Positions 8,338-15,798 of a DNA stretch of 43,385 nt are shown here, piece after piece. The stretch covers positions 1 through 43,385 of the forward strand of contig JAFZIG010000007.1 in NCBI GenBank assembly GCA_017554485.1. The letters are read 5' to 3'. Origin of the DNA: Acidaminococcaceae bacterium (GTDB lineage Bacteria; Bacillota; Negativicutes; Acidaminococcales; Acidaminococcaceae). The translations under genes and the position numbers were made by a program. The notes beneath the pieces were generated by a model that worked only from the letters and a program-made list of their open reading frames with translations, was not told the origin of the DNA and searched no databases. Every line of letters starts with the position of its first letter. Position 1 is the stretch's first letter.

Positions 8338-8366
8338 ATTATACACTGTTTTAATAAACAGGGCAA
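8338..8366 (-). promoter_or_regulatory. Promoter with palindromic operator for the MNT/HEPN operon
   Basis: Minus-strand -35 TTGCCC (8361-8366), 17-bp spacer, -10 TATAAT (8338-8343). A 16-bp palindrome (8346-8361, CTGTTT-4-AAACAG) fills the spacer. Such placement allows repression by the module's own proteins, which is inferred. Confidence 0.65.
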
Positions 8367-8419
8367 TAATTACATGCTGCCAAATCAAACAGAGTTTCTG
8401 GGGTATAGCGGAATTTCAT
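8351..8419 (-). pseudogene. ParE/RelE-type toxin, N-terminal fragment
   Basis: Starts at an ATG that overlaps the upstream antitoxin-fragment stop (ATGA) and reads MKFRYTPETLFDLAA before drifting into a stop after 22 codons. RYTPEAL-DL is the usual N-terminus of ParE-family toxins. The remainder is gone, replaced by the MNT/HEPN promoter region. Confidence 0.55.
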
Positions 8420-8544
8420 TCCTTGGTCCCCAAACGCTCCAACACTTCTTCTTCCGTAAACCAGTCTGCTTCGGTCTTTATGCTGTCTTCTCCTTTTTTC
8501 AACTCTAACATCAGCTGCGCAATAGCCTGTTGCCTTAATGCGTC
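8416..8544 (-). pseudogene. RelB/Phd-type antitoxin, C-terminal fragment
   Basis: A 42-codon open stretch with no start codon, preceded by an in-frame TAA. It reads RQQAIAQLMLELKKGED then EADWFTEEEVLERLG, a layout seen at the C-terminus of RelB/Phd/ParD-like antitoxins. It overlaps the start of a ParE-like toxin fragment by an ATGA junction, exactly as in intact pairs. The DNA-binding N-terminus is missing, so the pair is dead. Confidence 0.55.
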
Positions 8545-8600
8545 TTAACTTTTTTTAATCAATGGCTACGTTATAGCTACGTTTTGCTTATACGACGCAA

Positions 8601-8639
8601 AATAAAAACAACCATGTAGGCTTGAAACCCGCATGGTTG
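8601..8639 (-). terminator. Terminator of tRNA-Arg
   Basis: An 8-bp stem (8609-8616 with 8632-8639) with a T-rich tail on the minus strand (complement of 8601-8608), 13 bp after the tRNA's CCA end. Confidence 0.8.
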
Positions 8640-8651
8640 CTTAATTTTCAT

Positions 8652-8728
<77 letters not shown>

Positions 8729-8757
8729 ACATTAGCGCTGTTTTCAACAGCAAAGCT

Positions 8758-8786
8758 ATTATAACTAAAATAACAGGGATTGTCAA
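8758..8786 (-). promoter_or_regulatory. Sigma-70 promoter of tRNA-Arg
   Basis: Perfect consensus on the minus strand: -35 TTGACA (8781-8786), 17-bp spacer, -10 TATAAT (8758-8763), about 30 bp before the tRNA 5' end. Confidence 0.9.
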
Positions 8787-8905
8787 CACCTTTTACCGGA
8801 AAAATACGGTTTTCCTGAAATTCTTTAGCTGTAGCTAAATTTTTACAAAAACAGGCAAACTGTAAGCCGTCATTTTGTGCTTCGCAGCCAGCAGACTTCT
8901 CATGG

Positions 8906-9655
8906 TTACCGTATCCTTACCGGCGTAAAGCCCTGCGTGTCACAGGAAACCAGTTTATAGGAACAGCCGTCCCGTTCACCCTCAAAAACCGCAGCCGCCC
9001 CTTCCACGCCGTGAATGTGGCCAAACACACAGGTTTTCACCTCGTATTCGTCAATAATCTGTTTGAATACGGAATTCTCTTCCGCCAAATAAAACGGCGG
9101 ATAATGGAGCGCTAATATGAAATCTTCATAACCTTCATTTTTTGCCGCGTCCAACGAAGCTTTTATACGCAGTTCTTCGTGGCGAAGTATACTGTCGTCC
9201 GTTTCCGGATTGTAGCCGTCACAGACAGGCGTCAGCCAGCCACGTGATCCGCAGATGGCAAGTCTGGCATCTTTCATGTTTACAGGGTAAAAATTATTCT
9301 GCAGAAAGAAGAAAGCATCGCCTGTTGCCTGTTTCATTTTGGTAAGACCGGTCCACCAGTAATCGTGATTACCCCGCAGCACTACCTTTTTACCGGGAAG
9401 CTCCGCAACGTACCGCAGGTCGTCCTTTACTGCGTCAGATAACTTCATTGCCCAGGAAATATCTCCGCACAAAACCACGATGTCCTCCGGCGCAACTGCC
9501 TTCTTCCAGTTTTCAATGATATGCTGCCTGTGATTATCCCAGTGCTCCCCGAACACAGTCATGGGCTTTGCTTCAGGAACGCCGGAAAAGTGCAGATCTC
9601 CTATGGCGTAAATATGCACGTCCTTCTCCCCCGGTAACTTTTTAACATCGAGCAA
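8906..9655 (-). CDS. Metallophosphoesterase (calcineurin-like)
   Basis: About 249 residues of the calcineurin-like phosphoesterase fold. The metal-site motifs appear in order: GDLHFSG (D20, H22), LCGDISWA, RGNHDYWW, a later ALHYPPF and the closing FGHIHG. No signal peptide, so cytoplasmic. The substrate is unknown; relatives of this size act on nucleotides or phosphodiesters. The reading frame begins at TTG (9655) without a clear ribosome site, so the start is uncertain by a few codons, but the GDLH motif requires a start near here. The upstream region has a 9-bp inverted repeat (9663-9671 with 9708-9716). Confidence 0.88.
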   Translation of the reverse strand: MLDVKKLPGEKDVHIYAIGDLHFSGVPEAKPMTVFGEHWDNHRQHIIENWKKAVAPEDIVVLCGDISWAMKLSDAVKDDLRYVAELPGKKVVLRGNHDYWWTGLTKMKQATGDAFFFLQNNFYPVNMKDARLAICGSRGWLTPVCDGYNPETDDSILRHEELRIKASLDAAKNEGYEDFILALHYPPFYLAEENSVFKQIIDEYEVKTCVFGHIHGVEGAAAVFEGERDGCSYKLVSCDTQGFTPVRIR

Positions 9656-9996
9656 ACATTCTTTGCGATTTTTGCCTTCGCATTTTATCTTGTTACCATT
9701 GTATCACAAATCGCAACGAAACAACAATCCTTTGGAACATGCTGAAACGCTGTATCTTCTCCTTCGCATCAGGTACATATTTTTTTCACATTTTTGCCTG
9801 ATTTTCGTTACAATTTCTTTTGACCTTTTCCTTATAATGAAACCGGTCCGGCAGAGATGCTTGTCCGGTCCCTCTCGATAAACTTTATGATATGCGTATA
9901 CACGCACGGAAAACGGCTGACCCCGCAGCAGCTTTGCACCCAGATAGCTGCCACAGCTTGTTTTCTGCAATTAGATATGATTCAGGAGGAACAACA
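9656..9996. other. Divergent intergenic region, no gene
   Basis: Separates the phosphoesterase (-) from the TM2 gene (+). It contains an inverted repeat TTGCGATTT/AAATCGCAA (9663-9671, 9708-9716) and a TATAAT at 9833-9838 with no good -35, which could start the TM2 transcript with a leader of about 150 bases. No RNA gene is recognised. Confidence 0.4.
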
Positions 9997-10365
9997 ATGG
10001 ACGCACAGACCAGATTGGAAATTCAGAATTTGACAGAACAGCAGCAGCAATATGTGATACAGACGCTGCCTGTAAAAGAAAAGACCCTTTCGTCCGCTTA
10101 TATTTTCTGGGTACTCTTTGGAGCGCATTACTTTTATTTAAACAAACCATTTAAAAACATCTTTTTGTGGGCGCTGTGTTACATTTACATCGGTTTTGTC
10201 TGGTGGATTTTTGATCTTTTCCGTATGAAAAGTCTGGTTGCCGAATGCAACCGGGAAATCGCCAAACAGGTAATCCACGACGCGATCCTGCTTTATCCCA
10301 AACCCCAGAAAGTACACGGCCAAACCATCGACGCAGAATTTGAAGAAAGCAAAAAATCAGCATGA
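9997..10365 (+). CDS. TM2 domain-containing membrane protein
   Basis: A 122-residue protein. The TM2 domain (about 32-75) has two hydrophobic helices joined by a short turn: YIFWVLFGAHYFYLNK, then a GFVWWIFDLFRM helix. Helices flank a soluble N-terminus and a hydrophilic tail of about 45 residues. The function of bacterial TM2 proteins is not well defined. The frame is open further upstream, but CAGGAGGA seven bases before the ATG at 9997 fixes this start. Single-gene unit ending at a strong hairpin terminator. Confidence 0.88.
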   Translation: MDAQTRLEIQNLTEQQQQYVIQTLPVKEKTLSSAYIFWVLFGAHYFYLNKPFKNIFLWALCYIYIGFVWWIFDLFRMKSLVAECNREIAKQVIHDAILLYPKPQKVHGQTIDAEFEESKKSA

Positions 10366-10401
10366 GCCTGAAAGGTGGGAACAGAATTACCCTATTACAA
10401 A

Positions 10402-10443
10402 AACCGGCATCAGTTTATTGTACTGATGCCGGTTAATCTTTTT
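10402..10443. terminator. Bidirectional terminator between TM2 gene and dtd
   Basis: A perfect 13-bp stem (10402-10414 with 10422-10434) and a 7-base loop. It has a T run on the + side and an A run before the stem that serves the convergent dtd gene. Confidence 0.93.
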
Positions 10444-10500
10444 AAGGAAATTCTGATTAAATGAGTTTGTGCTGTCGCTTGGAAACAAATCAGCAGTTGA

Positions 10501-10944
10501 TTACATCTCCGCGCTGTCAAACAGCAGGGTCACGGGCCCGTCGTTTACGGAATGCACCTGCATGTCAGCGCCGAATTCCCCGTGCTCCACTGCAAAGCCT
10601 CTGGCACGGCAGGTTTCCATAAACTTTTCATACAGGGGAATGGCCAGTTCCGGTTTCGCCGCATGGGAAAAGCCCGGACGCCGTTTTTTTAAATCGGCAT
10701 AAAGGGTGAACTGGGAAATAACTAAGATGGAGCCGCCCACCTGATCCAGGCTCAGGTTCATCTTTCCGTTCTCGTCTTCAAAGACGCGGCAGTTACAGAT
10801 TTTTTCCGCCAGCTTATCCGCAATGGCTTCTGTGTCTTCCGGCCCGATTCCCAACAGGATCAGGAAACCTTTTTCAATTTTTCCGGCGGTCTGTCCTTCA
10901 ATTACAACAGACGCTTCTTTTACTCTGGTAACAACTGCACGCAT
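10501..10944 (-). CDS. dtd: D-aminoacyl-tRNA deacylase
   Basis: 147 residues, the normal length. Removes D-amino acids and mischarged glycine from tRNA in the cytoplasm, as an editing homodimer. The two cross-subunit motifs are present: SQFTL (77-81) and NDGPVT (134-139, the Gly-Pro motif). ATG start with a GGGGG-containing ribosome site. It stands between its own upstream gap and the bidirectional terminator at 10402. No neighbour is functionally linked. Confidence 0.95.
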   Translation of the reverse strand: MRAVVTRVKEASVVIEGQTAGKIEKGFLILLGIGPEDTEAIADKLAEKICNCRVFEDENGKMNLSLDQVGGSILVISQFTLYADLKKRRPGFSHAAKPELAIPLYEKFMETCRARGFAVEHGEFGADMQVHSVNDGPVTLLFDSAEM

Positions 10945-11043
10945 CGAATCTGCCCCCTATTATATCCTTTTCTGCCAAACCTTATGCATAATTATTACGA
11001 AATACGGGTCTTCAGCTCATTCCTGGGCTTTCTCTGTAAAACG

Positions 11044-11074
11044 ATTCCCCAACCGCAAATTGCAATTGGGGAAT
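11044..11074 (-). terminator. Terminator after metQ
   Basis: A 9-bp stem (11044-11052 with 11066-11074) 19 bp past the metQ stop, with a moderate T-containing tail on the minus strand. Confidence 0.6.
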
Positions 11075-11092
11075 GAGGTCACTATTATTATA

Positions 11093-11923
11093 TTACCATG
11101 CGCTGAGAATGCTTCCCTTGAAATGGTCAAGGATAAATTTCTTGTTCTCGTCTGAACGGTACACTTTTTCAATCTGTTTGATCCGCGGATCGTTAAAGTT
11201 CTTTTCGGTTGTAACAAAAATATTTACATACGGGTTTTCCGCGCCTTCCACAATGATTGCATCTTTTAAGGGATTCAGCCCCGCAGGCAGTGCGTAGTTA
11301 ACGTTGATGCAGGCAATCGTCACGTCCTTAATGCTTCTGGGAATGCCGGCCGCGTCCAGTTCCTGGAATTTGAAATTATGTTTATTCTCCACAACATCCG
11401 TTAATGCGGTTACGGAATTGGTTTTGTCTTTTACTTTGATCAGGCCCGCGTTATCCAGCATCAGCAGGGCGCGGCCGCCGTTGGACGGATCGTTGGGAAT
11501 GGCAACCGTCGCGCCGTCCGGAATGGGCTCGCCTTTTTTCACTTTGGTAGAATAGACGGCCATCGGGAAAATTACGGTCTTAAAGCATTCCTTCAATTTG
11601 AAGCTGGGCTCTTTCTTCAGGGTCGCTGCCAGATAGGGCGCGTGCTGCATGCTGTTGGCAAACAGTTCACCCTGGTTCAGGGCCACATTGGGCGTTACGA
11701 AATCGTTGAATTCCACAACTTCGATCTTCAGTCCCTGTTTTTCCGCCAGCTTCTTTACGTTATCCATAATTTCCGCATGCGGACCTGCGGTCACGCCGAT
11801 TTTAATGGGTTTATCCGCTGCCGGTGCTTTCTTCTCCTCTTTTTTGTCTCCGCCGCCGCAGCCCGTCAGGCTGATTGCCAGCAGAGCTGTCGCCAGAATC
11901 AGAGAAACTTTTTTCAAAAACAT
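11093..11923 (-). CDS. MetQ-family methionine-binding lipoprotein (NlpA family)
   Basis: 276 residues. A signal peptide with lipobox LTGC places the lipidated cysteine at 22, then a charged linker. The mature part is of the NlpA/MetQ family: IKIGVTAGPHAEIMDNV at the start, then FNDFVTPNVALNQGELFANSMQHAPYL. MetQ proteins hand methionine to the MetN-MetI importer at the inner membrane. No metN or metI is adjacent, so it works with a transporter encoded elsewhere or binds a related ligand. ATG start with GAGGGG about eight bases upstream. A near-consensus promoter and a small inverted repeat precede it. Confidence 0.88.
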   Translation of the reverse strand: MFLKKVSLILATALLAISLTGCGGGDKKEEKKAPAADKPIKIGVTAGPHAEIMDNVKKLAEKQGLKIEVVEFNDFVTPNVALNQGELFANSMQHAPYLAATLKKEPSFKLKECFKTVIFPMAVYSTKVKKGEPIPDGATVAIPNDPSNGGRALLMLDNAGLIKVKDKTNSVTALTDVVENKHNFKFQELDAAGIPRSIKDVTIACINVNYALPAGLNPLKDAIIVEGAENPYVNIFVTTEKNFNDPRIKQIEKVYRSDENKKFILDHFKGSILSAW

Positions 11924-11955
11924 AATTAAATCCCCTCCATTATCCTTTTCTTCTC

Positions 11956-12024
11956 ATATCATATTCAAAAAGTATGATATAGAACTATTATTTCAAATTA
12001 TAACCAACTTTATTATTCTGTCAA
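11956..12024 (-). promoter_or_regulatory. Promoter and leader hairpin of the metQ-like gene
   Basis: Minus-strand -35 TTGACA (12019-12024), 16-bp spacer, -10 TATAAT (11997-12002). Downstream in the leader is an 8-bp inverted repeat (11956-11963 with 11973-11980, 9-base loop) that could be an operator or an mRNA hairpin. I do not see a SAM riboswitch. Confidence 0.7.
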
Positions 12025-12131
12025 CAAGTTTTATTATTTTATTGGAATATTTTTATGAAAAAGAAATATCAGCGATAAATTGTATATAATCTTACACAAC
12101 TTTTGAATCCGGCAACCTTCTGAGATCACTA

Positions 12132-12782
12132 TCATTTTATTCTTCCAAAGGGCTGCTTCAACCGGTATTCTTCCGGTATATGGTCGTCCCGGCTCCATTC
12201 CGTAATGACCGCCTTGCCGTCACTGTCCGCTTCTACAATGTTCAGGGCAGCATTACCGATGGGATGCTGCCATACATCATCCAGCGGGATTCCTGCAACA
12301 GTCAGCAGAATGCTGCTGATGCACATCATGTGGGAAACGATCAGCACAGTTTTTCCCTCGTGATTCCTGACAATTTCCCAAAAGGTTTTCCAGGCCCGCT
12401 TCTGCGTTTCCACATAAGGTTCCCCACCTTTGAGACGGATTTGCGTGGGCGCAGTACGCCAGATATCATACCAGCCGGGATATCTTTCGTCAATCTCCGA
12501 GACCAGCAGTCCTTCCCATTCACCGATTCCCATTTCCCGCAATCCCTCTGTGGGATAGATAGGTATCTCCCTGTCACCCCGGATAATCTCGGCAGTTTCC
12601 ACCGCCCGCTGCAAAGGGCTGGTATAAATGGCGTCAATTTCCATGTCTTCCAGGCCGTTTTTTGCAAAACCGGCCTGCTGTCTTCCTGTATCATTCAGGG
12701 GTATATCCGTAAGTCCCTGGAAACGGTGAAGTACATTCCATTCCGTCTCCCCGTGGCGTATTAAAATAACGGTGGTTTTCAT
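12132..12782 (-). CDS. Histidine phosphatase (phosphoglycerate mutase-like)
   Basis: 216 residues. The catalytic RHG motif is at 9-11 in LIRHGETEWN, followed by PLNDTGRQQA and TSPLQRAVETAEII. The second catalytic histidine is in VSHMM. Typical of the GpmB/CobC/PhoE branch, cytoplasmic phosphomonoesterases of varied substrate. The frame extends eight codons upstream (12806), but AAAGGA lies six bases before the ATG at 12782, so the shorter form is chosen. No cobalamin genes are adjacent, so a CobC role is not supported. Confidence 0.9.
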   Translation of the reverse strand: MKTTVILIRHGETEWNVLHRFQGLTDIPLNDTGRQQAGFAKNGLEDMEIDAIYTSPLQRAVETAEIIRGDREIPIYPTEGLREMGIGEWEGLLVSEIDERYPGWYDIWRTAPTQIRLKGGEPYVETQKRAWKTFWEIVRNHEGKTVLIVSHMMCISSILLTVAGIPLDDVWQHPIGNAALNIVEADSDGKAVITEWSRDDHIPEEYRLKQPFGRIK

Positions 12783-12826
12783 TTCAAGTCCTTTATAGCA
12801 CAACATTGAAACCGAAATTACGACAA

Positions 12827-12863
12827 AGCAGGTGATTCTCCGAAATTAGGAAAACCACCTGCT
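12827..12863. terminator. Hairpin between fprA and the phosphatase gene
   Basis: An 8-bp stem (12827-12834 with 12856-12863). The strong T run is on the + side (12865-12870), but the adjacent genes are on the minus strand, where the tail is only weakly T-rich. It may act as a partial terminator of fprA. Confidence 0.45.
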
Positions 12864-12936
12864 GTTTTTTCCCTTAAGAATTGCGTAGAAGTAAACTGAA
12901 TCGTAGCTGATGAATGGTTCTGGCATCCATCGGCAG

Positions 12937-14127
12937 TTATTTCACTGCTTCCGCGAAAGCCTTACCGTACTGGCGGCATTCTTCCATATGGGCTTCATCC
13001 GGTACCCACTGGCAGCGGATCCCGTCATTCACCACGGCAAACCCTGCACCCTGCAGCAATTCCGTCATCAGCTTTACCGCTTCGCCGCTCCAGCCGTAAC
13101 TGCCAAAAGCCGCAGCCTTTTTATTTTTAAATTTCAGGCCCCGGATCAGCTCCAGCATGCCGCCGATAGAATAGGCGAAGCCGTAATTAATCGTAGGAGA
13201 ACCAACCAGGATCGCTTTGGATTTAAAAACTTCCGTGGCAATATCGCTTTTATCTTCTTTGGCCGCGTTCATCAGCTTGATGACAACGTCCGGGTCAGCC
13301 TGACGGATGCCTTCCGCGATGCACTCCGCCATACGCCGGGTGGATTCCCACATAGTGTCATATACGAAGGTGATCTGGTTTTCCTGGTAATTGGCCGCCC
13401 ATTTCTGGTAAGTCTCCACGATCTGCATGGGGTTATCCCGCCAGATGATACCGTGGCTGGGACAAATCATGTCCACCGGCACGTTCATGTCCAGGATTTC
13501 TTTGATTTTACGCGTTACCATGGGGCTGTAGGGATTCAGGATATTAACATAATACTTCATAGCTTCACTGTACATTTCATGGGTGTCAACCTTATCATTA
13601 TACAGTTCTTCGCTGGCAAAATGCTGGCCGAAGCCGTCATTGCTGAACAAAATGTTTTCCCCGGTCATGTAAGTAAACATGGTATCCGGCCAATGCAACA
13701 TGGGTGCTTCAATAAAAACAAGTTTGGAGTCACCCAGGTCCAGCGTGTCGCCGGTCTTTACGTTCACAAAATTCCAATCCTGATGATAGTGCCCCCGGAT
13801 GATGCCCTCACCCTTTTTAGTACAGTAAATGGGAACATCCGGAATCTCCCGCATCAATGCGCATAATGCACCGCTGTGATCGATCTCATTGTGGTTCATG
13901 ATCACATAATCGATCTTTTTCAAATCAATCGTTTCTTTTAAGTTATTTACATATTCTTCGTCGTAGGGTTTCCAGCAGGTATCGATCAGGGCCGTCTTTT
14001 TGTCCTGCACCAGGTAGGAATTATAGGAAGAACCTTTGTAGGTAGACAGTTCGTGTCCGTGGAAATACACCAGTTCCCAGTCGATCTTTCCTACCCAGGT
14101 AACTTTATCGGTAATTTTCTTTGCCAT
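12937..14127 (-). CDS. FprA-family A-type flavoprotein (flavodiiron protein)
   Basis: 396 residues. An N-terminal metallo-beta-lactamase-fold domain (about 1-250) carries the di-iron ligands H79-x-E81-x-D83-H84 in MNHNEIDHSG, then the H in MLHWPDTMF, the D in FSNDGFGQHF and the H in CPSHGIIW. The C-terminal flavodoxin domain (about 255-396) has VYDTMWESTRRMA for FMN binding. These cytoplasmic enzymes reduce O2 to water or NO to N2O in anaerobes and protect against exposure. AAAGGAG precedes the ATG. The carboxyltransferase gene ends 19 bp upstream in the same direction and they are probably cotranscribed. Confidence 0.95.
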   Translation of the reverse strand: MAKKITDKVTWVGKIDWELVYFHGHELSTYKGSSYNSYLVQDKKTALIDTCWKPYDEEYVNNLKETIDLKKIDYVIMNHNEIDHSGALCALMREIPDVPIYCTKKGEGIIRGHYHQDWNFVNVKTGDTLDLGDSKLVFIEAPMLHWPDTMFTYMTGENILFSNDGFGQHFASEELYNDKVDTHEMYSEAMKYYVNILNPYSPMVTRKIKEILDMNVPVDMICPSHGIIWRDNPMQIVETYQKWAANYQENQITFVYDTMWESTRRMAECIAEGIRQADPDVVIKLMNAAKEDKSDIATEVFKSKAILVGSPTINYGFAYSIGGMLELIRGLKFKNKKAAAFGSYGWSGEAVKLMTELLQGAGFAVVNDGIRCQWVPDEAHMEECRQYGKAFAEAVK

Positions 14128-14146
14128 GCAAGGACTCCTTTCAAAC

Positions 14147-15496
14147 TTATCTGTGGCCGCGGAAATAGTTTAAGGCAACATCCGGGAATAAGGCGTAAGA
14201 CAACACATCTTCCACACTGAGGCCGGGATATCCTGCTTCATCCAGCCGGTCACGCATAGCCTTAAGCTGCGGCTTAATGTCGTCGGCCGGGCGGTGATCG
14301 ATCACCGGATCGTCTCCGATAGCCAGCTTCTGCACTTCCGGGTTAATCGGGCCGGCGGTTTTGCCGTAACGGCCGCGAATCAGTTCTTTTACTTCCCGTG
14401 GAATCATTTTGTAGCGGCCCATTGCCACATTCATGACGGCCATGGAACCCACGATCTGGCTGGTAGGCGTAACCAGGGGCGGATAGCCCAGGTCTTTCCG
14501 TACCTGGGGCATCTCTTTCAGCACTTCATCCAGCTTGTCGCCGATGCCCATGCCTGCCATCTGGCTGCGCAGGTTGGACAGCATGCCGCCGGGGATCTGG
14601 TACAGCAGCACTTTGGGATTGACGTTAAAGTTCGGGTTCACGTGGAACTCATTTACGATTTTGCTCTTGACACCGGTGAAATATTCCGCCAGCTCATTTA
14701 ATGTTTCCAAATCCAGCCCTGTATCCCGGGGGCTCTCCTGCAAGGTGGCCACCATGGCTTCCGTACAGGGCTGGCTCGTGGTTCCCGAGAAGGGGGCCAG
14801 AGCCGTATCCAGGATATCTACACCGGCTTCCGCCGCTTTCAGCGCTGTCATGTGACCCAGACCGGTGGTACAGTGATTATGCAATTCCAGCGGAACTGTA
14901 ATTTCCTTTTTTAACGCTTTAATCAGCTTTTCCGCGCCATAGGGACTCAACAGGCCCGCCATGTCTTTAATGCAGATGGAATCCGCCCCCATCTGTACCA
15001 TTTCTTTAGCTAAACGCACGAAGTCTTCCGGTTTATGATAAGGGCTGGTAGTGTAGACCAACGCTCCCTGCATATGAGCCCCGGCCTTCTTGCCTGCCTT
15101 AAAGGAAGTTTCCAGGTTTCTCGTATCATTCAGCGCATCAAACACACGGATGATGGAAACGCCGTTCTCCACACTCTTTTTGACGAACTCGGACACTATG
15201 TCGTCCGCATAATGGTTATAGCCTAATAAATTCTGGCCCCGCAGCAGCATCTGGATCGGTGTGTTCGGCATCCGGTGCCGCAAAATCCGCAGGCGGCCCC
15301 AGGGGTCTTCGTCAAGGAAACGCAGGCAGGCGTCAAAGGTCGCGCCGCCCCAGGCCTCAATAGCGTGATAGCCCACCGCATCCAGTTTTTCCAGAACCGG
15401 GATCATATCCTGTACCCGCATCCGGGTCGCCACTAACGACTGGGGGCCGTCCCGCAATACAGTTTCCGTAATCTGCAAGGGTTTTGCGTCTGTCAT
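14147..15496 (-). CDS. Biotin-dependent carboxyltransferase subunit (OadA/PycB type) lacking the biotin domain
   Basis: 449 residues, shorter than the 580-600 of full OadA. It has the TIM-barrel carboxyltransferase domain: TVLRDGPQS with the metal aspartate (D16), EAWGGATFDACLRFL, the active-site lysine in CIKDMAGLL, the HxH metal pair in LELHNHCTTG, then the conserved post-barrel region (NEFHVNPNFNVNPKVL...IPGGMLSNL). The C-terminal biotinyl domain with its MKM motif is absent, so a separate carrier protein is expected. The reaction is transfer of CO2 between oxaloacetate or pyruvate and biotin; decarboxylase and pyruvate carboxylase roles cannot be separated here. Strong AAGGAG ribosome site. 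Confidence 0.88.
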   Translation of the reverse strand: MTDAKPLQITETVLRDGPQSLVATRMRVQDMIPVLEKLDAVGYHAIEAWGGATFDACLRFLDEDPWGRLRILRHRMPNTPIQMLLRGQNLLGYNHYADDIVSEFVKKSVENGVSIIRVFDALNDTRNLETSFKAGKKAGAHMQGALVYTTSPYHKPEDFVRLAKEMVQMGADSICIKDMAGLLSPYGAEKLIKALKKEITVPLELHNHCTTGLGHMTALKAAEAGVDILDTALAPFSGTTSQPCTEAMVATLQESPRDTGLDLETLNELAEYFTGVKSKIVNEFHVNPNFNVNPKVLLYQIPGGMLSNLRSQMAGMGIGDKLDEVLKEMPQVRKDLGYPPLVTPTSQIVGSMAVMNVAMGRYKMIPREVKELIRGRYGKTAGPINPEVQKLAIGDDPVIDHRPADDIKPQLKAMRDRLDEAGYPGLSVEDVLSYALFPDVALNYFRGHR

Positions 15497-15798
15497 CGTA
15501 ACACTCCTTTACTGAACTCCACATAACAAATATTTTAATTTCACCAAACATTACATTCATTGTTTAATCTTGCCACATTATTATATCATAGAAAAATCGT
15601 TATGTATACATAATACAATGATAATAATTCCTGATTAATAAAAAAATAATTTTTTCAAAAAGCCTGATTTCAAGACTGATTTGCAAAAAAGTTTCCCTGT
15701 TATTCATACGTAATTCAATTATTAAATTAAAATATCCTAATAAAAAAGACTGCGGAACTGAACCGCAGCCTTTAATAAAAGAATAACAGCTGTCGATA
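15497..15798. other. Intergenic region between leuA and the carboxyltransferase gene
   Basis: AT-rich. Apart from the leuA terminator (15745-15768) it contains a minus-strand TATAAT near 15585-15590 without a good -35, the likely start region for the carboxyltransferase-fprA transcript. No gene or RNA is recognised. Confidence 0.4.
15743..15768 (-). terminator. Terminator of leuA
   Basis: A 6-bp GC stem CTGCGG/CCGCAG (15750-15755 with 15763-15768), flanked by further weak pairs and followed on the minus strand by TCTTTTTTA. It is 31 bp past the leuA stop. Confidence 0.85.

Noticed and set aside
12100..12131. SAM riboswitch fragment near metQ (CCGGCAACCTTCTGAG)
   Set aside because: It is on the + strand and on the far side of the metQ promoter, with no other SAM-I elements.
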